Assembly: GCF_016591715.1 (NCBI RefSeq)
Contig: NZ_AP024109.1
Location: 3,224,001 to 3,288,000, forward strand
DNA length: 64,000 bases
Direction of reading: 5' to 3'
From: Mesorhizobium sp. J8
GTDB taxonomy: Bacteria; Pseudomonadota; Alphaproteobacteria; Rhizobiales; Rhizobiaceae
This document shows positions 34,507 through 44,146 of this stretch, in pieces (within the stretch, counting starts at the first letter, position 1; each line of letters starts with the position of its first letter). The notes under the pieces are model-generated. The model saw only the letters and a program-made list of their open reading frames with translations. It ran no database searches and was not told the DNA's origin. Position numbers and translations under genes: made by a program.

Positions 34507-35763
34507 TCAGGATTCGCCAGCCTCAACCAGCATATGCCGTGCCCGGCGCGACTGAACAATCCAGTTGTAGGCAGCACCCAGCGCCATCAGCACCGCCGTA
34601 CCCAGAAACACCGAGCGCATGCCGAAATGCCCGCCGACGAAGCCGCCGGACAGCGGTCCCGCGACCTGGCCGACATATTGCGCCGAGATCGCCAGGCCAA
34701 GCACGTTGCCGCCGATCCCGTCGGGGATGTTGTGCCGGATGACGCTGGTGATGCAGGGCAGCAATCCGCCCAGCGCCAGGCCCATCAGGAAGCGCAGGCC
34801 GATCAGTTGCCAGCCGTTGGTGACGAAAGCTTGGGGAACAAGCAGTAGGGCTGAGACGGCAAGGGCGCCGACCACGACGTTCCAGTGGCCGACGCGGTCG
34901 GCGAGTTTGCCCAGCCAGGATGAAGACAGGATCGTGCCGAGCGCCGCCGCGGACATGACGACGCCCGCGACCATGGTCACCTTGCTCTGGTCCTCGACGA
35001 GCTGCTGCACGTAGACTGTGATGATCGGCTCGATCGACATTGTGGCGAAGGCGAGCAGCATGCCGGTGGTCAGCATGGCGACGATCGGCCGCTTGTCGGG
35101 GATCTGCGACCAGCCGCTTCTCGGCTTCGCTGTCGAGGCGGGCTTGGGTGCCGGCGGATTTTCCTTGATCAGGAAAGTCGTCGCCAAGAACGCCAGGAAG
35201 ATCACGCCGCCGGACAGCAGGAAGGTCGCGCGGATGCCGATCAGCGGCGGCAGCAGGCCGCCGAGCAGCGGTCCGACCAGCGAGCCTGCCGTGATGCCCG
35301 CCGCCAGCACGCCGAGCGCCCAGCCGGAGCGCTCCTTCGGCGTCTGCATCGCCACCAGGATCGTCGAACCCGAGGAATAGCCGCCGGCAAAACCGATCAG
35401 CAGCCGCAGCAGCACCAGCTGCCAGACGCTCTGGACCATGCCGGTCAGCGACATGCAGATCGCCATGCCGAACGAAGCGCGCACCAGCATCAGCTTGCGG
35501 CCGTAGCGGTCGCCCAGCCGCCCCCACAAGGGTGCGACCAGCGCTGCCGCGAAGAAGGTCGCGCCATAAGCGACACCTGACCACTGCACGATCGCTGCGT
35601 GGCCCTCGGCGCCGAGTTGCTCGACGTAAAGCGGCAGGAACGGAAGCAGCAGCGTCATGGCGATAAGCGTGCTGAACGAGCCGGCGAAGCAGACGGCGAG
35701 GTTGCGCCGCCAATGAATGTTGAAGCCGCTCTGTCCGGATTCGCTGGGCGTCATGTCGCGCAT
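34507..35763 (-). CDS. MFS multidrug-type efflux transporter (418 aa)
   Basis: A 12-helix major facilitator of the MdtG/TetA-like drug:H+ antiporter 1 group. The loop 2-3 motif is PLWGRLGDRYGRKLML. Motif C-like GITAGSLVGPLLGGLLPP lies in helix 5, and PKERSGWALGVLAAG precedes it. The start is either ATG 35763 or 35754. It is divergent from a GntR regulator with a perfect 19-bp palindrome between them, so the pair is probably regulated together. Substrate unknown. Confidence 0.85.
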   Translation of the reverse strand: MRDMTPSESGQSGFNIHWRRNLAVCFAGSFSTLIAMTLLLPFLPLYVEQLGAEGHAAIVQWSGVAYGATFFAAALVAPLWGRLGDRYGRKLMLVRASFGMAICMSLTGMVQSVWQLVLLRLLIGFAGGYSSGSTILVAMQTPKERSGWALGVLAAGITAGSLVGPLLGGLLPPLIGIRATFLLSGGVIFLAFLATTFLIKENPPAPKPASTAKPRSGWSQIPDKRPIVAMLTTGMLLAFATMSIEPIITVYVQQLVEDQSKVTMVAGVVMSAAALGTILSSSWLGKLADRVGHWNVVVGALAVSALLLVPQAFVTNGWQLIGLRFLMGLALGGLLPCITSVIRHNIPDGIGGNVLGLAISAQYVGQVAGPLSGGFVGGHFGMRSVFLGTAVLMALGAAYNWIVQSRRARHMLVEAGES

Positions 35764-35796
35764 GCCAATGCTAGGGTTGTTACGAATACCGACTTG

Positions 35797-35815
35797 GGAT
35801 ACCAAGATGGTATCC
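35797..35815. promoter_or_regulatory. Perfect GntR-type operator palindrome
   Basis: GGATACCA-AGA-TGGTATCC is a perfect 8-3-8 palindrome in the divergent MFS/GntR promoter region. TGGTATxxxATACCA-like sites are typical of FadR-subfamily GntR regulators. It overlaps an in-frame ATG at 35807, arguing that this ATG is not the real start of the regulator. Confidence 0.8.
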
Positions 35816-35869
35816 GTCATGGACCTGGCGGGTGCCGCTGTCAATGCGGCTTTGAAGAGCGGAGCGACA

Positions 35870-36535
35870 ATGTCACAGATGCAGAATGTCGAAAGGCAGC
35901 TTCGCGAGATGATCCTCGGGCTGGAGATCGGTCCGGGCGAACGTTTGACCGAGCGTTGGATCGAGAGCCGGTTCGGCGCGTCGCGCACGCCGGTGCGGGC
36001 GGCGCTGCTGCGTCTGGAAACCGAAGGGCTGATCGGCCGCGACGGTCGCGGCTGGACGGTCGCGCCGATCAATCTTGCCGAGCTCGGACAGATCGCCGTC
36101 TATCGCGAGGCCGTCGAGGTGGCCGCGGTTCGCCTGACGGCGGCGCTCGAAGACCGTAGCGGGATCGAGGTGATCGCGGCGATGCTCGATTCGTGCGATG
36201 TCGAGACGCCACGCGAGGAATGGCATCGCGTCGGAATGGATTTCCACATCGAATTGGCGAGGCTTTCCGGCAACGAGTTTCTGCTCAGGGCGGTACGCGA
36301 CGCGATGACGAGGCTGTCGCGGGCACGTTGGTTGGAGGTACGGGATGAAAGGGCGCTCGGACGCGCCTGGGCCGAGCACCACGCCATCCTCGCCGCCGTC
36401 AGGAGCGGCGATGCCGACGAAGCGGCACGGCTGCTTTCGGCTCACATCGCGGGCAGTCGCGATCGGCTTGTCAACTCCTTGCATGACGACCGGCGGGGCT
36501 TGCGTGCAAGAGGGTTCGCCGTCGTCGCCGCGTAA
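35870..36535 (+). CDS. GntR-family (FCD domain) transcriptional regulator (221 aa)
   Basis: The N-terminal winged helix has LREMILGLEIGPGERLTERWIESRFGASRTPVRAAL, the usual GntR order. The FCD effector domain follows with metal-binding-type residues in FHIELARLSGN, and the AEHHAILAAVRSGDADEAARLLSAHI ending. The ATG at 35870 is preferred because GGAG lies 7 nt upstream and the domain starts there; ATG 35807 lies in the operator and ATG 35819 has no ribosome binding site. It likely represses the divergent MFS gene and itself. Confidence 0.88.
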   Translation: MSQMQNVERQLREMILGLEIGPGERLTERWIESRFGASRTPVRAALLRLETEGLIGRDGRGWTVAPINLAELGQIAVYREAVEVAAVRLTAALEDRSGIEVIAAMLDSCDVETPREEWHRVGMDFHIELARLSGNEFLLRAVRDAMTRLSRARWLEVRDERALGRAWAEHHAILAAVRSGDADEAARLLSAHIAGSRDRLVNSLHDDRRGLRARGFAVVAA

Positions 36536-36649
36536 GTTGTCGTGTGGCCAATCGCATTAGCGGCTTGCAACATTGCCGGGAGAATGCTGTAGGAGACGAG
36601 GGGGATGAAGGCTGACTACCATTGACCATCTTGCTGAACTCGCGGACGC

Positions 36650-37621
36650 ATGGCCTCACTCTCACGAACCGCCGCAAAGCTGTTCTACTACGCGCGCAAT
36701 TTCGCGCGTGACCGCGCACCGCAATCGCTGTTCCGCGACCGCTTGGCCAGCCGGCTTGAGCAGGCAAGGCTTTCGGGCAACACGGTCCGCGAGAGACTGA
36801 ACTATTACAACAAGCTGGAACAGCCGTTCGTGCCCAGTCCGGACGCCATAGCCATCGGCAAGCTGCCGACCTCTTCCAGCATGTATTATTACGACCTCAA
36901 GGAATTCGCCCGCTATTTCGATCCCGGCCTGCTGATCGATTTCGAATTCGGCGACGTCGTCGGCGTTCCGGAGCTCCCGAGGATCGTCAAGGACCGGCCC
37001 ATCGGCGACGACAATGCGAACGGCGTGCTGATGAAGCTGAACAAGTTCCGTCACTTCTATATGCCGCCCGACAAGCTGTCTTTCGCCGACAAGCGCCCGA
37101 TGGTGGTCTGGCGCGGTCATCTCAACAATCCGCTTCGCACCCGCTTCGTGGAAAAGGCGGCCAACCTGCCGATTTGCGATGCGGGTTCCCACCGGGCCGA
37201 CGCGCCGGACGGATACCGCAAGCCGTTCCTGAATATCGAGCAGCAGCGCCGCTATCGCTACATCGTCTCGCTGGAGGGCAACGACGTCGCGACGAACCTG
37301 AAATGGATCATGAGCTCCAATTCGCTCTGCCTGATGCCGGAGCCGACCTACGAAACCTGGTTTGCGGAAGCCCGGGTCGAGCCCAACGTGCACTACGTGC
37401 CGCTGCAGCCGGATTTCTCCGACCTTGTCGACAAGGTGGCCTATTTCGAAAAACATCCCGCCGAGGCGGGCCGGATAACCGCCGCCGCCAATGCCTATTG
37501 CCGCCAATTCGGCAATGAGCAGGAGGAGCAGGCGATCTCGCTGCTCGTCCTCTACAAATATTTCGTGCTGAGCGGACAGATTAAGCCCGACGCGGAAGTC
37601 TGGCGCTACATCGCAGGCTGA
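36650..37621 (+). CDS. GT90 (CAP10/LpsA-like) glycosyltransferase (323 aa)
   Basis: The protein has the CAP10/GT90 hallmarks: MVVWRGHLNNPLRTRFVEKA, YRYIVSLEGNDVATNLKWIMSSNSLCLMPE and the following PTYETWFAEARVEPNVHYVPL block. Rhizobial LpsA proteins of this family act in lipopolysaccharide core assembly, so a role in LPS or another surface glycan is likely. No sugar donor can be read from sequence. It is a single gene between the GntR regulator and a convergent aldo/keto reductase, with no other LPS genes nearby. Confidence 0.85.
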   Translation: MASLSRTAAKLFYYARNFARDRAPQSLFRDRLASRLEQARLSGNTVRERLNYYNKLEQPFVPSPDAIAIGKLPTSSSMYYYDLKEFARYFDPGLLIDFEFGDVVGVPELPRIVKDRPIGDDNANGVLMKLNKFRHFYMPPDKLSFADKRPMVVWRGHLNNPLRTRFVEKAANLPICDAGSHRADAPDGYRKPFLNIEQQRRYRYIVSLEGNDVATNLKWIMSSNSLCLMPEPTYETWFAEARVEPNVHYVPLQPDFSDLVDKVAYFEKHPAEAGRITAAANAYCRQFGNEQEEQAISLLVLYKYFVLSGQIKPDAEVWRYIAG

Positions 37622-37628
37622 CCATCAG

Positions 37629-38672
37629 TCAAATGGCGCTGCGGTCGAGCACCTGATCGGCCGGCCCGAAACGGTCCCGGGCCGTGAACTGCTGGTGCCA
37701 GTAAGGATAGAGCACCGGCGGCCGGCTGACGGCGTCGAGGCGCTGCCTTTCTTCCTCGGAGAGCGAAAGGTTGGCCGCGGCCAGGTTGTCCTTGAGCTGC
37801 GTCTCGTTGCGCGCGCCGATCACCAGCGAACTTACGGCCGGACGGTCGAGCAGCCAGGCAAGCGCGACTTGCGCTCCCGACACCCCTCGCGCGTTACCGA
37901 TGTCGGTGAGCGCGTCGACGATGCGCCACAGGCGGTCCTCGTCACGGATCGGCGGCTCCTTCCACCCGCCGAGCTGGCGCGCCGTCGGGCTGTCGCGGTG
38001 GTATTTGCCGGAGAGCAGCCCGCCCGCCAGCGGGCTCCAGACCAGCACGCCGAGGCCCTGGTCGACCGAGATCGGCAGCAGTTCATACTCGGCCTCGCGC
38101 GCTTCCAGCGTGTAGTGGATCTGCTGGGTGACGAAGCGGGCCTGGTGGCGGCGGTCGCTTACGGCAAGCGCCTTCATCACCTGCCAGCCCGACCAGTTGG
38201 AGCAGCCGATGTAACGGATCTTGCCCTGATTGACCAAGGTGTCGAGCGCCGCGATGGTCTCCTCTACCGGGGTAAGCCCATCCCATTGGTGGACGAAATA
38301 GACGTCGATGACATCGGTCCTGAGCCGCTTCAGGCTCTTTTCGCATTCACGGATGAGATGATGTCGCGACAGACCCTCGTCGTTCGGGCCTGAGCCTATG
38401 CGCATGCGCGCCTTGGACGCGATCAGCACATCGTTCTTGCGCTTGCCGCCAAGCGCCTCGCCGATGATCTCTTCCGACAATCCGTTGGAATAGACGTTTG
38501 CCGTGTCGATGAGGTTGATGCCGGCATCGATGCAGGTGTCGATGATGCGCCCGGCCTCCGCCAGGTCGGAATTGCCGACAGCGGCGAACGGACCGGTGCC
38601 GCCGAAGGTCATGGTGCCAAGCGTCAACGTCGAGACTTTTAAGCCGGATCGGCCCAGCGTGCGGTATTCCAT
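37629..38672 (-). CDS. Aldo/keto reductase (347 aa)
   Basis: A NADPH-dependent TIM-barrel oxidoreductase. Catalytic tetrad candidates are Asp/Tyr in INLIDTANVYSNGLSEE, Lys in VLIASKARM, and His in IDVYFVHQWDG. The C-terminal cofactor loop is SLVIGARNETQLKDNLAA. The FGGTGPFAAVG insert near residue 23 and overall length match the YajO/Tas-like group. Physiological substrate unknown. It is convergent with the GT90 gene, 7 bp away. Confidence 0.9.
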   Translation of the reverse strand: MEYRTLGRSGLKVSTLTLGTMTFGGTGPFAAVGNSDLAEAGRIIDTCIDAGINLIDTANVYSNGLSEEIIGEALGGKRKNDVLIASKARMRIGSGPNDEGLSRHHLIRECEKSLKRLRTDVIDVYFVHQWDGLTPVEETIAALDTLVNQGKIRYIGCSNWSGWQVMKALAVSDRRHQARFVTQQIHYTLEAREAEYELLPISVDQGLGVLVWSPLAGGLLSGKYHRDSPTARQLGGWKEPPIRDEDRLWRIVDALTDIGNARGVSGAQVALAWLLDRPAVSSLVIGARNETQLKDNLAAANLSLSEEERQRLDAVSRPPVLYPYWHQQFTARDRFGPADQVLDRSAI

Positions 38673-38934
38673 GTCTGTCCTCGCGATTTTGTTTGAAGAA
38701 GCGCCGTGGTGAGCGCCCGGAAGAGGTGAGGGGATTTGTAGGACAATTCCTGCCGCTTGTCGCCCCGCTATCGATACGGGTCGATCACATATCTTCTATG
38801 TCGATGCTCGCCGCCGGCCGATTGCAATAAAACCGTCACCGCGCCTCTGTATCTCAGTCGGCTCAAGGAATGTCCGTCCGGAGCCGGCGCGGATTCCGAG
38901 GCGATGATGGCTGACAGGCAGACGGAGCTGCGCG

Positions 38935-39855
38935 ATGAATGACTCGAAACCGAATTCCGGGGCGAAGGACTGGCTCGAAGCCGAACTTGAGGACACGCTC
39001 GACGAGGACTATGAACTGGAGCTTTCCGAACCGGCGCTCTCGCTGGAGATCGCCAAGATCTACAAGAAGTCGCACCCGCCTTCCATCGAGCGGATGACAT
39101 ATTTCCGCGAGCTGCTCAGGCTGCAATCCGAGTTGATCAAGCTGCAGTCATGGGTCGCCTACCACAAGAAGAAGCTGGTGGTGGTCTTCGAGGGCCGCGA
39201 CTCCGCCGGCAAGGGCGGCGTCATCAAGCGCATCACGCAGCGGCTCAATCCGCGCATCGCCCGCGTCGTGGCGTTGCCGGCACCGACGGAGCGCGAGAAG
39301 TCGCAATGGTATTTCCAGCGCTACGTGCCGCATCTGCCGGCGGGCGGAGAGATCGTGCTGTTCGACCGCTCCTGGTACAACCGGTCCGGCGTCGAGCGCG
39401 TGATGGGCTTTGCCACGCCGGATCAGGTCGAGGAGTTCTTCCACGACGTGCCGGAATTCGAGCGCATGCTGGTCCGCTCCGGCATCACGCTGGTGAAATA
39501 CTGGTTCTCGATCACCGACGAGGAGCAGCAGATGCGCTTCCTGATGCGCATCCACGATCCGATGAAACAGTGGAAATTGTCGCCCATGGACCTGCAGTCG
39601 CGCGTGCGCTGGGAGCAATACACCAAGGCCAAGGAAGAGACCTTCGCCCGCACCAACATCAAGGAAGCGCCCTGGTTCATCGTCGAGGGCAACGACAAGA
39701 AGCGCGCGCGGCTGAACTGCATCGACCATCTGTTGCAGCAGATGCCCTACGAGGAAGTGCCGCATGAGGAGATCACGCTGCCGGAGCGTGTCTTTAACCC
39801 GGACTACGAGCGCCAGGTGCTGCCGCGCGAGCTTTACGTGCCGCAGAAGTATTGA
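38935..39855 (+). CDS. ppk2: Polyphosphate kinase 2 (306 aa)
   Basis: PPK2 transfers phosphate between polyphosphate and nucleotides, favouring NTP formation. The Walker A loop is GRDSAGKGG (87-95) and the Walker B segment is FDRSWYNRSGVE (143-154). The lid-module basic region and the LSPMDLQSRVRWEQYTKAKEET block are intact, as in single-domain class I enzymes. The N-terminal 35 residues are acidic (DTLDEDYELEL). The window also holds ppx, a polyphosphate-degrading enzyme. A RIME-like element follows. Confidence 0.93.
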   Translation: MNDSKPNSGAKDWLEAELEDTLDEDYELELSEPALSLEIAKIYKKSHPPSIERMTYFRELLRLQSELIKLQSWVAYHKKKLVVVFEGRDSAGKGGVIKRITQRLNPRIARVVALPAPTEREKSQWYFQRYVPHLPAGGEIVLFDRSWYNRSGVERVMGFATPDQVEEFFHDVPEFERMLVRSGITLVKYWFSITDEEQQMRFLMRIHDPMKQWKLSPMDLQSRVRWEQYTKAKEETFARTNIKEAPWFIVEGNDKKRARLNCIDHLLQQMPYEEVPHEEITLPERVFNPDYERQVLPRELYVPQKY

Positions 39856-39863
39856 GCACTTTT

Positions 39864-40044
39864 CCTTCTCCCCGTTCCACGGGGAGAAGGTGCCCGAAGG
39901 GCGGATGAGGGCAGCGCCGGCGCCGGCGATTGAGCTGCAATTCGTCGCGCAGGCGGAATACCATGGGTAGCCCGTCGCTAATCTCCGACCGGCAGCGCTG
40001 CCCTCATTGCCCTGTCGGATTGCTCCCCGTGAACAGGGAGAAAG
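39864..40044. repeat. RIME-like intergenic mosaic element
   Basis: The left end CCTTCTCCCCGTT..GGGGAGAAGG with GGATGAGGGCAGCGC mirrors the right end GCGCTGCCCTCAT with CTCCCCGT..AGGGAGAAAG. It separates ppk2 from the convergent reductase gene and can form strong hairpins on both strands. Confidence 0.82.
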
Positions 40045-40052
40045 AGCTGTAA

Positions 40053-40697
40053 CTACACCCGCCCGATCATCACATGCGTTGCATCGGCGGTCGCCACTTG
40101 CCCGGTGCAACGGTATCCCCGCTTCAGCATGTCGAGACCGGCGAACAGATGCTCGCCCGAGCCGAGCAGGACAGGCGAGATCGCCAGATGCATCTCGTCG
40201 ATCAAGCTCTCCTGCAGATATTGACGGACGGTCGAGACGCCGCCGCCGACGCGCACGTCCTTGCCGCCGGCGGCTGCCTTCGCCTGCTCGAGCGCCGAAT
40301 GGATGCCTTCGGTGACGAAGTAGAACGTTGTGCCGCCATCCATCTCGATCGGCGCGCGCTTGTGATGCGTCAGAATGAAGGTCGGCACGTGATAGGGTGG
40401 GTTGGGGCCCCACCAGCCTTTCCAATCGTCGTCCGGCCATTCGCCGCGGCTCGGCGCGAACATGTTGCGGCCGAGAATCCAGGCGCCGACATTCTCGAAG
40501 CTGCGTACCGCAAAATCGTTATCGGTATCCGTCGTCCCGCCTTCCTTGCCGATCATCTGGTGGAACGAGCGGGTCTTGATCATCCATTTGTGCAGGTTTT
40601 CGCCGCCGACGCCGAGCGGGCTGGAGAGGCTCTGGTCGGGGCCGGCGCCGTAGCCGTCGAGCGAGAGCGTAAAACAATCAACACGGAGCTTGGACAC
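40053..40697 (-). CDS. Dihydrofolate-reductase-like (RibD C-terminal domain) family protein (214 aa)
   Basis: A stand-alone RibD-C/DHFR-fold reductase, a family often encoded near transcription regulators but of unclear substrate. Blocks seen are LRVDCFTLSLDGYGAGPDQSL, GAWILGRNMF, and the cofactor loop VRVGGGVSTVRQYLQESLIDEMHLAISPVLLG. The start is GTG 40697 with GGAGGAA upstream; an ATG frame at 40751 begins inside the palindromic operator and is rejected. The upstream perfect palindrome suggests repression, but no regulator gene is adjacent. Confidence 0.83.
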   Translation of the reverse strand: MSKLRVDCFTLSLDGYGAGPDQSLSSPLGVGGENLHKWMIKTRSFHQMIGKEGGTTDTDNDFAVRSFENVGAWILGRNMFAPSRGEWPDDDWKGWWGPNPPYHVPTFILTHHKRAPIEMDGGTTFYFVTEGIHSALEQAKAAAGGKDVRVGGGVSTVRQYLQESLIDEMHLAISPVLLGSGEHLFAGLDMLKRGYRCTGQVATADATHVMIGRV

Positions 40698-40740
40698 GGT
40701 TTCCTCCTGATCAGTTGTGATATGCAAGCGGAATAGCTTA

Positions 40741-40763
40741 ACTGATTGCATTTTGCAATCAGT
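40741..40763. promoter_or_regulatory. Perfect 23-bp palindrome upstream of the RibD-C-like reductase
   Basis: ACTGATTGCA-TTT-TGCAATCAGT has 10-bp arms with no mismatch and a 3-bp centre. It lies 43 bp upstream of the GTG start, near where a promoter would be. No regulator gene lies beside it, so the binding protein must act from elsewhere. The hemB terminator on the far side makes a terminator role unlikely. Confidence 0.7.
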
Positions 40764-40773
40764 ATTCTATCGG

Positions 40774-40807
40774 GCAAAAAAATCCGGCCGGCAGAGTGGC
40801 CGGCCGG
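40774..40807 (-). terminator. Rho-independent terminator of hemB
   Basis: A 9-bp G+C-only stem (40784-40792 with 40799-40807, 6-nt loop) is followed on the minus strand by a run of seven T residues (40782-40776). It lies 30 bp after the hemB stop. Confidence 0.85.
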
Positions 40808-40837
40808 TTATCCAACAGCATCAGATCAGTCGGGGGC

Positions 40838-41869
<1,032 letters not shown>

Positions 41870-41957
41870 GGCCGAAACTCTCTTTTGGGCCGGCTTTTAC
41901 CACGCGTCTCCATCGCTGACCAATGCGACACGATTGTGCCAGCGACGAAGCGCGAGG

Positions 41958-42110
41958 TCCTCACCCGTCAGGGCGGGGAGAGGTGTCCGCAAAGCGGACG
42001 GAGCAGGGCGGAAAGTCTTCCAATATGAGGGCCTTTGCCGACGGAATCGGCGCCTCCTCTCTGTCTCGGCTTCGCCGAGCCGCCTCTCCCCACTTCGCGG
42101 GGCGAGGAAA
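41958..42110. repeat. Degenerate RIME-like element
   Basis: CGGGGAGAGGTGTCCGCAAAGCGGACGGAG at the left and CCGCCTCTCCCC..GGGGCGAGG at the right form diverged inverted ends, with an internal GTCCGC..GCGGAC palindrome. It fills the gap between the hemB promoter and the DUF2066 stop codon. Confidence 0.6.
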
Positions 42111-42111
42111 C

Positions 42112-42924
42112 TCAAGGCGCCCCGTGCCCCGACAAGATTTGCGCCGCGCCCCTGACCGCAACCCGGAAGGCCTCGTCGAAGCTGACGCCGCGCGCCTGCC
42201 AGCGATAGGTCTTGCCGCGATCGGCCAGCCGCCAGTCGGCGATCCAGCCCAGGTCTTTGTCGCTCCACACGATGCTGCCGGCGAGCGCCCGGGCCGCTCC
42301 CGTTTTCTTCGCGAGTTTGTCGAGCCTTGTCATATCGGCTTCTGAAAGCGCCTTGTCGCCAAGGCCGCCAAGCTGCCCGGCCTTGGGAAAGATGAGGCGC
42401 ATCAGCAACGGACCACTCGCATTGGCGAAGGATTCGCGCATCGCCTTGCCCTGATCCTCATCAGCCGTCAGCACGAAATGCCGCGCCCCCTGCTCGACGG
42501 TCATGAAGACGGCGATCGGTGGCCGCTCGCCGAGCCATGGCCTGCTGCCGAGCTGCGCCAGGAGCTTGTCGACGACGGCAGGCTTGTAGAGGCAGGTCAG
42601 GTCGTGCGGCCTGTCATGCGTGCCTTGCTCGTCATGGATCGGGATGCCCTCGAGCCGGTCATGGTAGCGAAAGGATTGGACGAAGTCGGCCGCCTTGTCG
42701 CGCAGCGCCAGCATCTCCGTCTTCTGCGTCAGCCGCTGGTCGCCCGAGACCTTGACCAGCACCTTGTCCAGGCAATCCTTGAAGCCGATCTGCCGGTTTA
42801 CCTCTCCGGTGCCGGTGACAATCGTTTGCGCCTGGTAGAGCTCGGCGATTGGCGCGGCGCGGACAGGCAGTCCTAGGCACAGGAGACCGGCCAATCCAAC
42901 CACGAAGCGGGAAATTCCAGGCAT
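42112..42924 (-). CDS. DUF2066 domain-containing exported protein (270 aa)
   Basis: A signal peptide occupies residues 1-23 (FVVGLAGLLCLGLPVRAA). The mature protein has the DUF2066 pattern: IVTGTGEVNRQIGFKDCLDKVLVKVSGD, then FRYHDR and VFMTVEQGARHFVLTADEDQG. The family is found in Proteobacteria and is of unknown function, sometimes near hda or purM; neither is here. A periplasmic location is expected. Confidence 0.82.
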   Translation of the reverse strand: MPGISRFVVGLAGLLCLGLPVRAAPIAELYQAQTIVTGTGEVNRQIGFKDCLDKVLVKVSGDQRLTQKTEMLALRDKAADFVQSFRYHDRLEGIPIHDEQGTHDRPHDLTCLYKPAVVDKLLAQLGSRPWLGERPPIAVFMTVEQGARHFVLTADEDQGKAMRESFANASGPLLMRLIFPKAGQLGGLGDKALSEADMTRLDKLAKKTGAARALAGSIVWSDKDLGWIADWRLADRGKTYRWQARGVSFDEAFRVAVRGAAQILSGHGAP

Positions 42925-43061
42925 GTCGATCTGCTCGAAAACCGGTCGGACGCGGGCGAGGTGCTTTGCCGGTTACCTAACATCTGGCGCGGCCGCCCGC
43001 CAGCGCAAGAGCCGCCGCCCCGGAACCACTGCCATTGACGCGTCCGCATGCCGCCTTTAGC

Positions 43062-43090
43062 ACTTCTCTCCCCCGGCGGGCGGAGAGAAG
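43062..43090. repeat. Short CTTCTCTC/GAGAGAAG hairpin
   Basis: An inverted repeat resembling one end of the RIME-like elements stands directly before the next gene, its right arm partly overlapping the likely ribosome binding site. It may be a solo remnant. Confidence 0.5.
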
Positions 43091-43102
43091 GATTCTCTGG
43101 TG

Positions 43103-44146
43103 ATGGATTTTGGCGGAGGCGACGAGATCCGCTTCGAGCGGCTGGGCAGGGCGGGCGTGGTCACGTTGACCCGGCCGAAGGCGCTCAACGCCGTCACGCA
43201 CAACATGGTCAAGGCGCTCGGCAAGGCGTTGGACGCCTGGGAGCAGGATCCGGGCATCGGCGTCGTCGTCGTCAAGGCCGAGGGCAGGGCGTTTTCCGCG
43301 GGCGGCGATATCCTGCACATCTATGAGGCGGGCCGCGCCGGCAAGCCGCCTGTCGAGTTCTTCGCCGACGAGTACCGGCTCAATGCCCGTATCGCCCGCT
43401 TCAAGAAACCTTACGTCGCGCTGATCGATGGCATCGTCATGGGCGGCGGCGTCGGCATTTCCTTCCACGGTTCGCACCGGGTGCTGACCGAGAACGCGCA
43501 GTTCGCAATGCCGGAGGTGGGTATCGGCTTCTTCCCGGATGTCGGCGCCAGCCACTTGCTGCCGAACCTGGGCGGCTCCTTCGGCATGTATCTCGGACTG
43601 ACGGGAAACCGCATCCGTTATGGCGACGCGCTGTGGTCGGGGCTGGCCACGCACACCATCAAGGCCGACGACCAGGCGGGTTTGCTCGACGAATTGGCGA
43701 CGAGCGGCGATGCAAACGCGGAGCTGCGCGATTTCTTCGTGCCCGCCAAACGAGAGACCGAGCGGCAGGACCTGGAGGCGATCGCGCGCCATTTTTCGCA
43801 GAGCTCGCTCGCCGGCATTATCGACAGCCTGGAACGGGCAGGGGCTGAAGATGCCTTTGCCGCGAAGACGCTGGCGACGCTGAAAACCCGCTCGCCGACC
43901 AGCCTCAATGTCGCTTGGCGCCAGATCAGCGCGGGATCGACGCTGACGATGGACGAATGCATGAAGATGGAGTTTCGCATCCTCAACCGCATGCTGGCCG
44001 GCCACGATTTCTACGAAGGCATCCGCGCCGCCATTATCGAGAAGGGGTCGCGGCCTCAGTGGCGGCCGGCGGGCCTCGATGACGTCGGCGCGGCCGACGT
44101 CGATGCCTATTTCGCGCCGCTCGGGGATAAGGAGCTCGCCCTGTGA
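43103..44146 (+). CDS. 3-hydroxyisobutyryl-CoA hydrolase / enoyl-CoA hydratase-isomerase family (347 aa)
   Basis: A crotonase-fold protein of the length and type of 3-hydroxyisobutyryl-CoA hydrolase, which acts in valine degradation. The oxyanion segments are GRAFSAGGDILHIYE and DGIVMGGGVGISFHG, and the catalytic acid region is AMPEVGIGFFPDVGASHLLP. The C-terminal extension (LNVAWRQISAGSTLTMDECMKMEFRI) is specific to this hydrolase group. ATG 43103 is used; GTG 43100 is also in frame. It overlaps the DUF6163 start by four bases. A role in other acyl-CoA hydrolysis cannot be excluded. Confidence 0.86.
   Translation: MDFGGGDEIRFERLGRAGVVTLTRPKALNAVTHNMVKALGKALDAWEQDPGIGVVVVKAEGRAFSAGGDILHIYEAGRAGKPPVEFFADEYRLNARIARFKKPYVALIDGIVMGGGVGISFHGSHRVLTENAQFAMPEVGIGFFPDVGASHLLPNLGGSFGMYLGLTGNRIRYGDALWSGLATHTIKADDQAGLLDELATSGDANAELRDFFVPAKRETERQDLEAIARHFSQSSLAGIIDSLERAGAEDAFAAKTLATLKTRSPTSLNVAWRQISAGSTLTMDECMKMEFRILNRMLAGHDFYEGIRAAIIEKGSRPQWRPAGLDDVGAADVDAYFAPLGDKELAL

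Noticed and set aside
39148..40440. Minus-strand frame spanning ppk2 and a repeat
   Set aside because: It runs antisense through ppk2, the RIME-like element and part of the reductase gene, so it cannot be a real gene.
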